The notes under the pieces: model-generated | Databases searched by the model: none | Told to the model about the DNA's origin: nothing | The model's input: only the letters and a program-made list of their open reading frames with translations | Made by a program: the position numbers and the translations under genes | Source: Geopsychrobacter electrodiphilus DSM 16401 | GTDB lineage: Bacteria; Desulfobacterota; Desulfuromonadia; Desulfuromonadales; Geopsychrobacteraceae | Length of the DNA stretch: 64,000 nt | Direction of reading: 5' to 3' | Assembly (NCBI RefSeq): GCF_000384395.1 | Contig: NZ_ARWE01000001.1 | Coordinates: 2,258,894 to 2,322,893, forward strand | Shown here: piece after piece, positions 46,748-57,115 of the stretch | Numbering within the stretch: the stretch's first letter is position 1 | Layout: the number at the start of each line of letters is the position of its first letter

Positions 46748-47189
46748 ACTGTTGACCAGTAGCGGCCTGTGGATTCTGACCCTGTTCACGGCTTTGAGTC
46801 TTGGGGCCTATAGGGATTTTGATTTTCTCCCCACTTTAAGCTCCAGAATCCACAGCCTGCTCGGGTCAGGACCACCGACTAACTTTATCAACTGGGCACT
46901 GGTCCTCTATGGCTTCTCTGGCATCATCATGGTTCTAACCCAGATGACCAGCAGTAAGCGCCCACGGGGTGCACTGAGTCACTTCGGGTATCTCAGTGCC
47001 TTTTACACCTTTTATCATTTCTCCGGTGGTCTAACAGAAAATTTCTGGGCAGTTTTCACGGTCGGCATGACAATCCTCAGTCTACAGAGCTATCATGTAT
47101 GGAACTACTACAGAGATAAAATTCACGAACAAGAAGAGATTCTTATCGAACTCAACAAACTGGCCGAGGACCGATCCGCCGCCAATTAG
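46656..47189 (+). CDS. Four-helix membrane protein of the respiratory operon, function unknown
   Basis: The 177-residue protein has four hydrophobic segments (SGLWILTLFTALSLGAY; NFINWALVLYGFSGIIMVL; HFGYLSAFYTFYHFSGG; NFWAVFTVGMTILSLQ) and a C-terminal charged helix. I know no named family. The start lies 92 bases inside the sensor gene in another frame and has only a weak ribosome site, so translation may depend on coupling. A later start nearer the first helix is possible. Confidence 0.6.
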   Translation: MIPIPTPESKTGIPDINPLRLQVQARIRKLELLTSSGLWILTLFTALSLGAYRDFDFLPTLSSRIHSLLGSGPPTNFINWALVLYGFSGIIMVLTQMTSSKRPRGALSHFGYLSAFYTFYHFSGGLTENFWAVFTVGMTILSLQSYHVWNYYRDKIHEQEEILIELNKLAEDRSAAN

Positions 47190-47268
47190 TAAATTATTAC
47201 AACGACCAGCCAACAGGAACCCCTGACCATGAATCCGGCAGAGAGCTCACGGGAACCAGAGCGATTCC

Positions 47269-47334
47269 TCTCCCTCAACTCCGAACAACAAAGGTCCTCC
47301 GAAGAGGACCTTTGTTGTTCGGAGTTGAGGGAGA
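47269..47334. repeat. Perfect 31-bp inverted repeat (long hairpin) between convergent operons
   Basis: Arms 47269-47299 and 47304-47334 are fully complementary around the tetraloop CGAA. There is no T tract. It lies between the ends of the NrfD operon and the CbcL-like gene. It may be a bidirectional terminator or a mobile palindromic unit. Confidence 0.9.
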
Positions 47335-47445
47335 ATTGACAACGCCCCTAATCCAACCGTCCCCGCTCCTCCTGTTTTCCTGCGACAGCCATGGCTATCT
47401 CTGGGGTCAATTTAGGTGCACTAACCTGTAGCAAATCAACACCAA

Positions 47446-49266
47446 TCATCGCCCAGTAATAAAAGCAACAAACATCAAAAAGGCCAGGGCCAAACCGGTA
47501 AAGAATGCAAGAAAACCAAAACTCTTCATTATAAATTCGTAGATGATATGACTTGGCTTGCTCACTTCGAACTCTTCAATAATTCCGTCCTTTTGATATC
47601 TTTCCCACTGAGCTCCGCGTTCCTCAATGAATTCTTCTTTGGAAATTCGACCGTTAAAGATTACAAAATCCATGGGGAATTTTCCGGGACGACCATGGGT
47701 ATTGAAGAAGTGAACAGTAAAGATAAACCCGGTCGCCAATAGGGCTTCGTCAGAATGCACGATGGTCGCAACGTTAAACACCCAACCGGGGAGAAACTGA
47801 CCAAAGAATTCCGGAAACCAGAGCATTAACCCGGAGCCCCCGATAGCAAACATACCCCAGAAGACTGCGAGAAAATCGAATTTTTCCCAATAGGTCCAAC
47901 GTTCAAATTTTGGCAAAGGCCCCCTGAATAGAAACCATTTAATCATTCCATTCAGATCCCGTAAATCTTTGAAATTTGGCATCAGGGAATCAGGACCAAA
48001 TAAACGCTGCAACCAGTTCCCCTTTGGTTTTTTACTGATAAACAGAAAATCGAATGTCATCAACAGGGCGGCGAGAAAATAGTAAAACGTCAATACGGCA
48101 CAGGCACGATGCAGCAAGCCTGCAAGCTCGACCCCGCCGAAGAAGGACATCAAAGTTTCAGCCCAAGCCTGATCACTGAATTTTAGCGGTAACCCGGTCA
48201 GGGACAAGCCAAGAAAGCTGACAATCACAATGATGTGAAAAAAGATGTGCCGCTTGGAGAACCGTCGATACTGCTTGTGCGCAGCCGGTATCACCTCCCC
48301 CTCGCCCCTCGCCTGGGCCGCTAATTTTTGTCGTGTATCGACAAAACCACGGAACATCCAAAGAACGCTATGCAGCCAGAAGAGCGCGAAGGTTCCGACC
48401 AAAAGTCCTGTCATACCAAGAAAAGTCCAGTACAAAACAGGATAGTTTTTACTATCATGCTCATCGCCATGGGCGTAAAACTTGGTAAATAGGGGAGTGG
48501 CTGCCGGGTGACATTTCGCACAGGTAGTGACCATGTTTGCACTGTTCACGCTAGAAGCAGGATCAGATTCGGGAAGGACCAAGTGAGCATTGTGACAATC
48601 AGCGCACCCTGCCGCCGGTTTGGTGCTTCCCAAGCTGTAGCTCTTGCCATGATAGCTATCGACAAAGCTTTTTACCCTGCCGAAAGGGACCCCATTGCGG
48701 GCCATTTTCTTGCTGTCATCATGGCAGCCGATGCAGACTTTAGTCGCTTGATTGAGAGAGAGGGTTGAGGTCGCCTGCACGGCGTGCATACTGTGACAAT
48801 CAGGGCAGGCAGCCGAATCCTGATTGCCGGAGGCTACGGCCTGACCGTGAATCGACTTGGTATAATCATCTATAGAGTGGCACGTCTGACAGATGTCGAC
48901 CGCCGTTTGTTTCACTCCATTCCAGGCACGTTGTGTATGGATCTCCAGGTGACAATCCTTGCAACCAAGTTCTGCGCTTTGATGAACACTGGTAGCATGG
49001 GCCGCCTCCTCCGCACGGTGACAACGCCCACAGTCGATCTGACTGGTATTGCTCGCGCTGACCGGATGCCCCTCTTGATTGGGCAGAGAGATATGACAAC
49101 TGGTACAGCCGTTTAGTCCGTGCACCGAAGAAGTAAAACCCTGCTGGTATTGATCTTCCGTATGACAATCAACGCAGTTGTCGGAAGCTACAGTCGCTTG
49201 GGATGCAGCAAAGGCTGGAGAACAAAACAGTAACAACAAAATTACAAGCTGGCTAATCCATTGCAT
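47446..49266 (-). CDS. cbcL: CbcL-like fusion of a nine-haem cytochrome c with a b-type cytochrome
   Basis: After a signal peptide (residues 1-20) come nine CXXCH sites up to about residue 285 (CVDCH, CTSCH, CGRCH, CKDCH, CQTCH, CPDCH, CIGCH, CADCH, CAKCH). A polytopic b561/FdnI-like membrane domain follows with histidines in HIFFHIIVIVSF and LLHRACAVLTFYYFL. CbcL of Geobacter sulfurreducens has the same plan and is the inner-membrane quinol oxidase used at low redox potential. The open frame reaches 49416, but the signal peptide begins at 49266, without a strong ribosome site. Two tandem small genes precede it. Confidence 0.9.
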   Translation of the reverse strand: MQWISQLVILLLLFCSPAFAASQATVASDNCVDCHTEDQYQQGFTSSVHGLNGCTSCHISLPNQEGHPVSASNTSQIDCGRCHRAEEAAHATSVHQSAELGCKDCHLEIHTQRAWNGVKQTAVDICQTCHSIDDYTKSIHGQAVASGNQDSAACPDCHSMHAVQATSTLSLNQATKVCIGCHDDSKKMARNGVPFGRVKSFVDSYHGKSYSLGSTKPAAGCADCHNAHLVLPESDPASSVNSANMVTTCAKCHPAATPLFTKFYAHGDEHDSKNYPVLYWTFLGMTGLLVGTFALFWLHSVLWMFRGFVDTRQKLAAQARGEGEVIPAAHKQYRRFSKRHIFFHIIVIVSFLGLSLTGLPLKFSDQAWAETLMSFFGGVELAGLLHRACAVLTFYYFLAALLMTFDFLFISKKPKGNWLQRLFGPDSLMPNFKDLRDLNGMIKWFLFRGPLPKFERWTYWEKFDFLAVFWGMFAIGGSGLMLWFPEFFGQFLPGWVFNVATIVHSDEALLATGFIFTVHFFNTHGRPGKFPMDFVIFNGRISKEEFIEERGAQWERYQKDGIIEEFEVSKPSHIIYEFIMKSFGFLAFFTGLALAFLMFVAFITGR

Positions 49267-49490
49267 TCTTATACGAGGCCTCGTTAAAGGGTGAGGTGCC
49301 CGCAGACAAAGGATAGAACTTCCCCCCTGCTGAAAACGGAACACGCTGTTCTGGCAGTCATCGACCCGCGCAGAAAAACCTTGAGCTGCCAAATAAGAGC
49401 GGGTCGAATTGGTCAAACAGTAGAGCAGAAATCAGGCTAAAAATACCGCATGACCTTGAGTATGACACAGCCTTTGCCAAATACTTGACA

Positions 49491-49682
49491 TCACCCAGAA
49501 ATTTTGGCGGCAATTCTGGCCAGGACCGGATACGCAAGAAGGACCGCGGTAATAAAAGCAGCCGCCCCAAGGGCCAGTAGAAGCACACCGAGCCACATAT
49601 CTTTCAATAAATGAACAGAAGCTGCCCTAAGTGAAACGGAATCCAAATGATGCTCACGAAACCAGTAACCGACAGTTCCCAT
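49491..49682 (-). CDS. 63-residue membrane protein, copy B of a tandem pair
   Basis: Begins MGTVGYWFREHHL and has one long hydrophobic helix (WLGVLLLALGAAAFITAVLLAYPVLA). It is about 60 percent identical to the gene upstream at 49744. GGGAGGT stands before the ATG. Probably an accessory subunit of the CbcL-like complex that follows; no family recognised. Confidence 0.75.
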   Translation of the reverse strand: MGTVGYWFREHHLDSVSLRAASVHLLKDMWLGVLLLALGAAAFITAVLLAYPVLARIAAKISG

Positions 49683-49743
49683 AACCTTACCTCCCTTTCG
49701 CGGTTGCCCTTCACATGACTTCTGAAGGGTTTTATCAAGTATC

Positions 49744-49923
49744 TCAGGACAAGATGTGAGCCAAAACCGGATAAGCAAGAATGACAAAAGTGCTAAAGGC
49801 AATTACGCCGAGAGTCAGCAGGAGCACTCCGAGCCACAAATCTTGCAACAGATTGGCCGTGTCTGCCTTGAGAGAAATCGAGCTCAAATGATGCTCACGA
49901 AACCAGTAACCAACAGAACCCAT
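49744..49923 (-). CDS. 59-residue membrane protein, copy A of a tandem pair
   Basis: Begins MGSVGYWFREHHL, with one helix (WLGVLLLTLGVIAFSTFVILAYPVLA). First gene after the sigma-54 promoter at 50001-50015; AAAGGT precedes the ATG. The near-identical N terminus of both copies points to a recent duplication or strong constraint. Confidence 0.75.
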   Translation of the reverse strand: MGSVGYWFREHHLSSISLKADTANLLQDLWLGVLLLTLGVIAFSTFVILAYPVLAHILS

Positions 49924-50000
49924 AATCTTACCTTTGTCCAAAAGTGTATCTGTGTAAGTTAGCGGCATACCGAGCCACAATTGGCTATACTCTTACTGTT

Positions 50001-50015
50001 CCAAGTGTCGTGCCA
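50001..50015 (-). promoter_or_regulatory. Sigma-54 promoter of the CbcL-like operon
   Basis: On the minus strand TGGCACGACACTTGG, which matches the -24 box TGGCACG and the -12 TTG at correct spacing; only the last base differs (TTGG for TTGC). It lies about 80 bases before the first small gene. Confidence 0.75.
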
Positions 50016-50111
50016 TCAAAGGCATATGACAAAAAAGAAAATAAATGTATATTTTTCATATACTTATACCATTAAAAAACCAGCATTTTGCCTAGGAGAA
50101 TCATTAACACC

Positions 50112-50279
50112 GTTGCAGTTGCAACATTTAGGCGCTACTCAGCACAAAGAAACGGATGAATTAATTATGAATTATCATTATTCGAATGAGTTATGCACAT
50201 TAATTAGGGGGGTTTCTGACCGATCTCACATGGCATTGCAGATATGTTGCAAATACGTTGCATAAACAACAATGCAACA
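50112..50279. promoter_or_regulatory. Cluster of GTTGCA/TGCAAC repeats, candidate enhancer for a sigma-54 activator
   Basis: GTTGCAGTTGCAAC at 50112-50125, then TGTTGCA (50245-50251), GTTGCAT (50257-50263) and ATGCAACA (50272-50279), which form nested inverted repeats. They lie 100-265 bases upstream of the sigma-54 promoter, the usual enhancer range. The same motif is upstream of the four-haem cytochrome. Confidence 0.55.
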
Positions 50280-50433
50280 GTGTATTCGCTATTAAAAATG
50301 ATAAAAGTATACAAACCGCATGAGATAATCACCCTGTATGGGTTTTAATTGACTAAGATAAAGTTCAACGACAGATTTTCGGGTTATCTACTTTGTATTG
50401 CCCGTTTTGCCACGCACCAATAGGGAGAATTGA

Positions 50434-51492
50434 ATGTATCCAAGGATCTTGAGTTTGCTGGTTCTTTTTTTAGTTTCAGCTGTCCCCTCTTTTGCTAAAA
50501 CCGGTATTCTTGAAATATATACAACACCTTCTGGCGCCAGTGTATTTATCAACAATATTTATGTCGGCGTTACTCCTTATACCGATCCTGACATAAAAAT
50601 AGGAACCCATCACATATCTGTTGTCCACGACAAAACTGGCTCGAGTAGCGAGTTTACTGCCACTGTTGACAATATTAATCCTCAGATTTACAAAATTAAC
50701 CTTCAGAATGAAAAACAGAAAAAATTTAATGGGAGGATTGAACCGCCGACAATAATAATGGATCGTGGAAATATCGAGCTTGCCAGCATACCAACAGGTG
50801 CTCGTGTAGAAATTAATGGACAAGACCTCGCGATAACGCCAGTTAGTTTTCTAGATGTTGACACCGGTAAATATCAAATAAAATTTATTTTGGCTGAAAA
50901 AACCCTGGAAGGGGAATTTCAGATCAATAAAAATGAAACTGGAAAACTTATTGCGGACTTTGAACATAAAATTATTATTGATAAATGGCATGAAGAAAAA
51001 TCAAAGATTGAACGTAAAGAAAAAGGCCGCAGTGAACGTATACTAGAAGAGAAAGAATTAGTTCGGGAAGGTCATGTTTTAAAAAATCTTCAGCTTCTTA
51101 CTCCTGAGGTAAGGGCCAGAGTTTTGCGAGCACGAGATCAGAAACATCCGATTGCACCAATAGAAGAAATGTATCAGGGAAACCGTTCATATTATTATAC
51201 AGCCCTCGACCTTGATCCAGAGGTAGTAAATTATTACAAACTTCCCTACGATCGTCTCACCCTTGAGTTAAAGAACTTAAGAAAAAGAAACTCAGAACGT
51301 ATAGGTGTATTTTATGAAGGCGACTATGTTTTTCGATATGGCAAACACACGCGCCGCGGTCACTTAAACAGCAGCGTTCTTGCGACAGCTCGATTTACGC
51401 TTTACAACGACCTGACAATCAAGGTCAGCTATGACCCGGATGACTCTGGAGCGGGGAAAGGGCAGGGAAGTGTTTTTGTGAGCATCAGGTAG
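50434..51492 (+). CDS. Secreted protein with two PEGA domains
   Basis: The 352-residue protein has a signal peptide ([17 protein letters not shown]) and two PEGA units (ILEIYTTPSGASVFINNIYVGVTPY and IELASIPTGARVEINGQDLAITPVSF), then a long charged coiled coil (residues about 185-235) and a C-terminal beta-rich part. PEGA domains occur in surface and S-layer-associated proteins. Its codon use is more AT-rich than its neighbours, which may mean horizontal origin. AGGGAG lies before the ATG. It is convergent with the PAS/sigma-54 activator. Confidence 0.75.
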   Translation: MYPRILSLLVLFLVSAVPSFAKTGILEIYTTPSGASVFINNIYVGVTPYTDPDIKIGTHHISVVHDKTGSSSEFTATVDNINPQIYKINLQNEKQKKFNGRIEPPTIIMDRGNIELASIPTGARVEINGQDLAITPVSFLDVDTGKYQIKFILAEKTLEGEFQINKNETGKLIADFEHKIIIDKWHEEKSKIERKEKGRSERILEEKELVREGHVLKNLQLLTPEVRARVLRARDQKHPIAPIEEMYQGNRSYYYTALDLDPEVVNYYKLPYDRLTLELKNLRKRNSERIGVFYEGDYVFRYGKHTRRGHLNSSVLATARFTLYNDLTIKVSYDPDDSGAGKGQGSVFVSIR

Positions 51493-52857
51493 CTAAGCAA
51501 GGCCACACCGGCTCATCCACCGCCAGAGGGTTGTTCGATCAACCCCGAATTCCTGGGCAGCCCGATTTCGGTTGCCATTGAATCGTTCCAGGACAGAGCA
51601 CAATTCTTCCTTTTCGGGACAGCCACGGCGACGTTTTAAATTTTCGTGTTCTGGATTGCGGAAGTTTTCGGGTAAAAGTTCAGTACTAATTTCACCATTC
51701 CTGCAAAAAATAATCGCGTGTTCAACAATATTTAAAAGTTCACGCACATTGCCAGGATAATCATGTCCCACCAGGAGTCGCATTGCTCCGCGGGAGAACC
51801 CTCTGACGGCCTTACCATAATCACGATTTAAACGTTCAAGGGCCATATCCAGCAAAAGGGGGATATCCTCTGAACGATCACGTAACGGGGGGATTGTAAA
51901 CCCGACGACGTTCAAACGAAAATATAGATCACGACGAAAATTCCCAGCATCTACCATTTCTTTCAAATTTCGATGAGTGGCAGCCACAAAACGCACATCG
52001 GCATGGACCGGAGACTTAGCCCCTAATGGCTGATATTCACGGTTTTCAAGAACCCGTAACAACTTAACTTGAAGGGCAAGAGGAAGATCCCCTATTTCAT
52101 CAAGAAACAGGGTGCCACCTTGCGCCATTTCCAATCGACCCGGGCGGCTCTCAACCGCTCCGGTATAAGCACCACGTCTAACCCCAAAAATTTCGGCTTC
52201 AAGCAAGGGTTCAGGCAGGGCACCACAATTGATGACGACAAGCGGCCCGTCTGAACGTGGGCTGAGATTATGAACTGCCTGCGCAAAGAGCTCCTTCCCT
52301 GTCCCACTCTCGCCCACAATCAACACGGTCGCGGTACTCGCCGCTATATCGGGCAAAACGTCAAATAATCCGTGCATACCAGCATTGCGGCTATAAATCC
52401 CTTCGAAGAAAAAACTCTCCTGAGATTGACGGGTTTGCACCATCGGGGTGGCAAGATTTCGCAGACTCTCGACAGCACCAACAATTTCTCCCCGTTCATT
52501 GCGAATGGGTGAGGCACTGATTGATACCCTTAATGGTCGGTTCTGCCTGTCATATATAGCGAGTTCGAGATTATCAACCTTTTCCCCAGCACAGATCGCC
52601 TTATGAATGAGGCAATCCTGCTGACAGATTTCGCTGTTAAAAATATCATGACATGTCTGACCTATAACTTCATCGCGTGAATACCCGGTCATAGTCTCTA
52701 TAGCGCTATTAAACGAAATAATCCGCATGTCACGATCAACCGCAAAAATCCCGTCGGAAACGCTGTCGAGCAGATTGCGGTTCGGTGACAGGCCTTGCGA
52801 TTCCTGATCAAGACTCAGATTAATCAGCTGATCAAGATTAAGATAACGACCGGGCAT
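51493..52857 (-). CDS. PAS-domain sigma-54 activator (Fis family)
   Basis: The N-terminal PAS domain (LLDSVSDGIFAVDRDMRIISFNSAIE) contains a cysteine-rich loop (CHDIFNSEICQQDCLIHKAIC). The AAA+ domain has Walker A GESGTGKE, the sigma-54 loop GAYTGA (Tyr for the common Phe) and LFLDEIGDL. A Fis-type HTH ends the protein (NRNRAAQEFGVDRTTLWRWM). With no receiver domain it probably senses redox or a ligand directly through the PAS cysteines. Candidate targets are the CbcL-like operon and the four-haem cytochrome. The ATG at 52857 was chosen over a TTG at 52875. Confidence 0.9.
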   Translation of the reverse strand: MPGRYLNLDQLINLSLDQESQGLSPNRNLLDSVSDGIFAVDRDMRIISFNSAIETMTGYSRDEVIGQTCHDIFNSEICQQDCLIHKAICAGEKVDNLELAIYDRQNRPLRVSISASPIRNERGEIVGAVESLRNLATPMVQTRQSQESFFFEGIYSRNAGMHGLFDVLPDIAASTATVLIVGESGTGKELFAQAVHNLSPRSDGPLVVINCGALPEPLLEAEIFGVRRGAYTGAVESRPGRLEMAQGGTLFLDEIGDLPLALQVKLLRVLENREYQPLGAKSPVHADVRFVAATHRNLKEMVDAGNFRRDLYFRLNVVGFTIPPLRDRSEDIPLLLDMALERLNRDYGKAVRGFSRGAMRLLVGHDYPGNVRELLNIVEHAIIFCRNGEISTELLPENFRNPEHENLKRRRGCPEKEELCSVLERFNGNRNRAAQEFGVDRTTLWRWMSRCGLA

Positions 52858-53157
52858 TAGCGCACATCCAGACAAAAACAGGAGACTTGGGAAGAGCGAG
52901 AAAGAGGTACGTGCTCATCACAAAACGCTCCATTATAAATTGAAACTCACGATCACAGACTAACTTTCGAAAAGGAAAGGTAAATCCTGAACTTTAATAT
53001 GCTGATTATAACAGGAAAATTCGCCCATATTTAGGCTTAGGGTTTATTGATGAGAAAAACTGATTTTACTGCAATGAACGAGGGACAATATCCTGCAACT
53101 ATAACGATGAGTGCGGAGCGAGTTGCAAAAAATGAGACCTGCGTTCGCTAAAATCAA

Positions 53158-53847
53158 TTAGGTAGCCAGACCAAATCCCCACATGAGCCCAACCGCCACA
53201 AACACCGCCGGGAGAAGATTCCCGACAGGTAACCGCCTAATTTCCATAAGATCCAAAGCGATAGCAACAATAAGCAGGCCGCCGACTGCGTTCATTTCGA
53301 CAATAACCGGCCCAGTCAGGATTGATTTCGTCAGTTCTGTTGCCAGGGTAATCCCCCCCTGATAAAGAGCAAGGGGAATAACTGAGAACAACACACCGAT
53401 ACCTAGTGTCGAAGTCAGGGCGATGGATGCGACACCGTCTAGCGCTGCCTTGGCGTAGAGGATTGTTGGCTTAGCCCCCGTCCCGTCCTGCAATGCGCCC
53501 ATAATCGCCATGGCGCCAACACAATAGAGCAGGCTGGCGGTCACAAAACCTTCGGCAATTTTTCCCAGGCCTGAGAACCGCTGCTGGAGACCACGGCCAA
53601 AGGCTTCCAGACGCTTTTCAATGCCCAATAGCTCGCCGATCAAACCTCCCAGAATCAGGCTGCCGATCACGATCATCACCTGCTGGCTCTGGATCGCCAA
53701 TTTTAAACCGATCAGGAGCACCGCAAGGCCAAGACCAACCATCAGGGTCTGCCGCAATCGCGCAGAAAGGTGACGGCCTGCCCAGCGCCCGATCAATGAG
53801 CCCACGACAACACCAGCGACGTTAATGAGGGTGCCCTGCAATATCAT
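53158..53847 (-). CDS. DUF554-family membrane protein
   Basis: The 229-residue polytopic protein has about seven helices. GTLINVAGVVVGSLIG at the start, YCVGAMAIMGALQDG and FSVIPLALYQGGITL are typical of DUF554 (YdfK/YqgA). Its function is unproven, possibly transport. It stands alone, about 300 bases downstream of the PAS activator start; that gap has no gene. Confidence 0.88.
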   Translation of the reverse strand: MILQGTLINVAGVVVGSLIGRWAGRHLSARLRQTLMVGLGLAVLLIGLKLAIQSQQVMIVIGSLILGGLIGELLGIEKRLEAFGRGLQQRFSGLGKIAEGFVTASLLYCVGAMAIMGALQDGTGAKPTILYAKAALDGVASIALTSTLGIGVLFSVIPLALYQGGITLATELTKSILTGPVIVEMNAVGGLLIVAIALDLMEIRRLPVGNLLPAVFVAVGLMWGFGLAT

Positions 53848-53902
53848 GATAATTCCTGGCCGGTTAGTGGGGAAATCAAAGTAGGCCTGCGCGTGACCAA
53901 AT

Positions 53903-53938
53903 AAGAAAGGCCACCGGCTTTCACCGGCGACCCTTCTT
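53903..53938 (-). terminator. Probable terminator of guaB-guaA
   Basis: AAGAAAGG...CCGG pairs with CCGG...CCCTTCTT (three mismatches) around a CTTTCA loop; the minus-strand tail TTTCTTATTT is U-rich. Confidence 0.6.
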
Positions 53939-53952
53939 GAGTGAGCCTGGCG

Positions 53953-55511
53953 CTATTCCCACTCAATCGTAGCTGGTGGTTTACTCGAGATATCATAGGC
54001 AACCCGGTTTATCCCTTTGACCTCGTTGATAATCCGCCCACTGATGTGGGCCAGATCTTCATAGGGCATCTGGTACCAGCCGGCGGTCATGAAGTCTTTG
54101 GTTTCGACCGCACGCAGGGCGACGACGTATTCGTAAGTGCGCCCGTCACCCATGACACCGACGCTCTTCACCGGCAGAAAGACGGCGAAAGCCTGGCTGA
54201 TCTTGTCGTAATGGCCACGCGCGTAGAGTTCTTCAATGTAGATTGCGTCCGCCTGACGCAGGATATCACAGTACTCTTTTTTAACTTCGCCGAGGATGCG
54301 TACGCCCAGACCAGGACCGGGAAAAGGGTGACGCCAGACCATGCGATGCGGCAGTCCGAGTTCTTCACCGACGGCGCGGACTTCATCCTTGAACATTTCA
54401 CGCAGTGGTTCAAGCAGTTTGAGGGTCATATAATCGGGCAGACCACCGACGTTGTGATGACTCTTGATATTGTGCGCCTTGCCGGTCTTGGCCCCGGCCG
54501 ACTCGATGACATCGGGATAGATAGTCCCCTGCGCCAACCACTTGGCGTTAGCGAGTTTCTTCGACTCTTCTTCAAAGATATCGACAAACAGGTTGCCGAT
54601 GATCTTACGCTTCTTTTCGGGGTCGGCCTCGCCGGTCAACTTACTCAAGAAACGTTCTTCGGCATTAACCCGAATCACCTTGACCCCGAGACTCTCCCCG
54701 AAAGTGGTCATCACCTGGTCCCCCTCACCGAGCCTTAACAGACCATTGTCGACAAAGACGCAGGTCAGCTGATCGCCGATGGCGCGATGGATGAGAGCTG
54801 CGGCAACAGAAGAATCGACCCCGCCGGACAAACCGAGAATGACCTCCTCGACGCCAACCTGCTCACGAATACGTGTGATGGCGTCTTCGATGATTTGTCC
54901 GGGCGTCCACAGCCCATGACAGCCGCAGATTTGCCACACGAAAGTATCGAGCAACTGCTCACCGCGCGGGGTGTGATTGACCTCGGGATGAAACTGTACG
55001 CCATAGAGATTTTTGGCGACATTCTGAATCGCACAGACCGGCGCATTAGTGGTATGCGCAACCGTCTCGAAACCCTGTGGCATGGTCTCGACATGATCGC
55101 CATGACTCATCCACACCGGGCTGACGCCGTCGACAAAAAAACCGGCAAACAAGGGGCCCGGGGTTCCTTCGGCCAGCAACTCGGCATGGCCATACTCACG
55201 CTTGCCAGCCGCGATGACCTGGCCACCAAAGTGACGGCTCATCAACTGCATGCCGTAGCAGATTCCAAGCACGGGCACACTCAGGTCAAACAGTTCCTCG
55301 GCTATCTGGGGTGCTTCCGCTTCATAGACCGATTTAGGGCCTCCGGAGAGGATAATCCCCTTGGCACCAAACGCCTTGATCTCATCAAGGCCCATGTCGA
55401 AAGGGTGTAGTTCGCAATACACATGGGCTTCACGCACCCGGCGCGCGATCAACTGAGTATATTGCGAGCCAAAATCAAGAATCAGGATCTTTTCGCTATG
55501 GATATCCAACA

Positions 55512-55512
<1 letters not shown>
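53953..55512 (-). CDS. guaA: GMP synthase (glutamine-hydrolysing)
   Basis: The enzyme converts XMP to GMP. The N-terminal class-I amidotransferase has the nucleophile in GICYGMQLM and the His/Glu pair in [11 protein letters not shown]. The ATP pyrophosphatase domain has [13 protein letters not shown], and the C-terminal dimerisation domain ends IEWE. Length 519 is normal. The ATG overlaps the guaB stop by one base, so both enzymes are made together. Confidence 0.98.
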
Positions 55513-57041
<1,529 letters not shown>

Positions 57042-57072
57042 CTAATACTTATGTCCATCAAGCAGTCTATAT

Positions 57073-57111
57073 AGAAAAACGGCCCTGGCTATCTCTTCCC
57101 GCCAGGGCCGT
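57073..57111 (-). terminator. Terminator of prfB
   Basis: An 11-bp perfect stem (57079-57089 with 57101-57111; ACGGCCCTGGC) with an 11-base loop, followed on the minus strand by TTTTCTAT. Confidence 0.85.
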
Positions 57112-57115
57112 CATC

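Larger units (their letters stand above)
49924..50433. other. Divergent regulatory region between the CbcL-like operon and the PEGA gene
   Basis: About 510 AT-rich bases. It holds a sigma-54 promoter on the minus strand and clustered GTTGCA/TGCAAC sites between 50112 and 50279. A 94-codon frame in it (49981-50265) has no ribosome site and is not considered a gene. Confidence 0.6.

Noticed and set aside
49981-50265. 94-codon plus-strand frame before the PEGA gene
   Set aside because: Covers the sigma-54 promoter and the enhancer repeats, has no ribosome site and no recognisable features.
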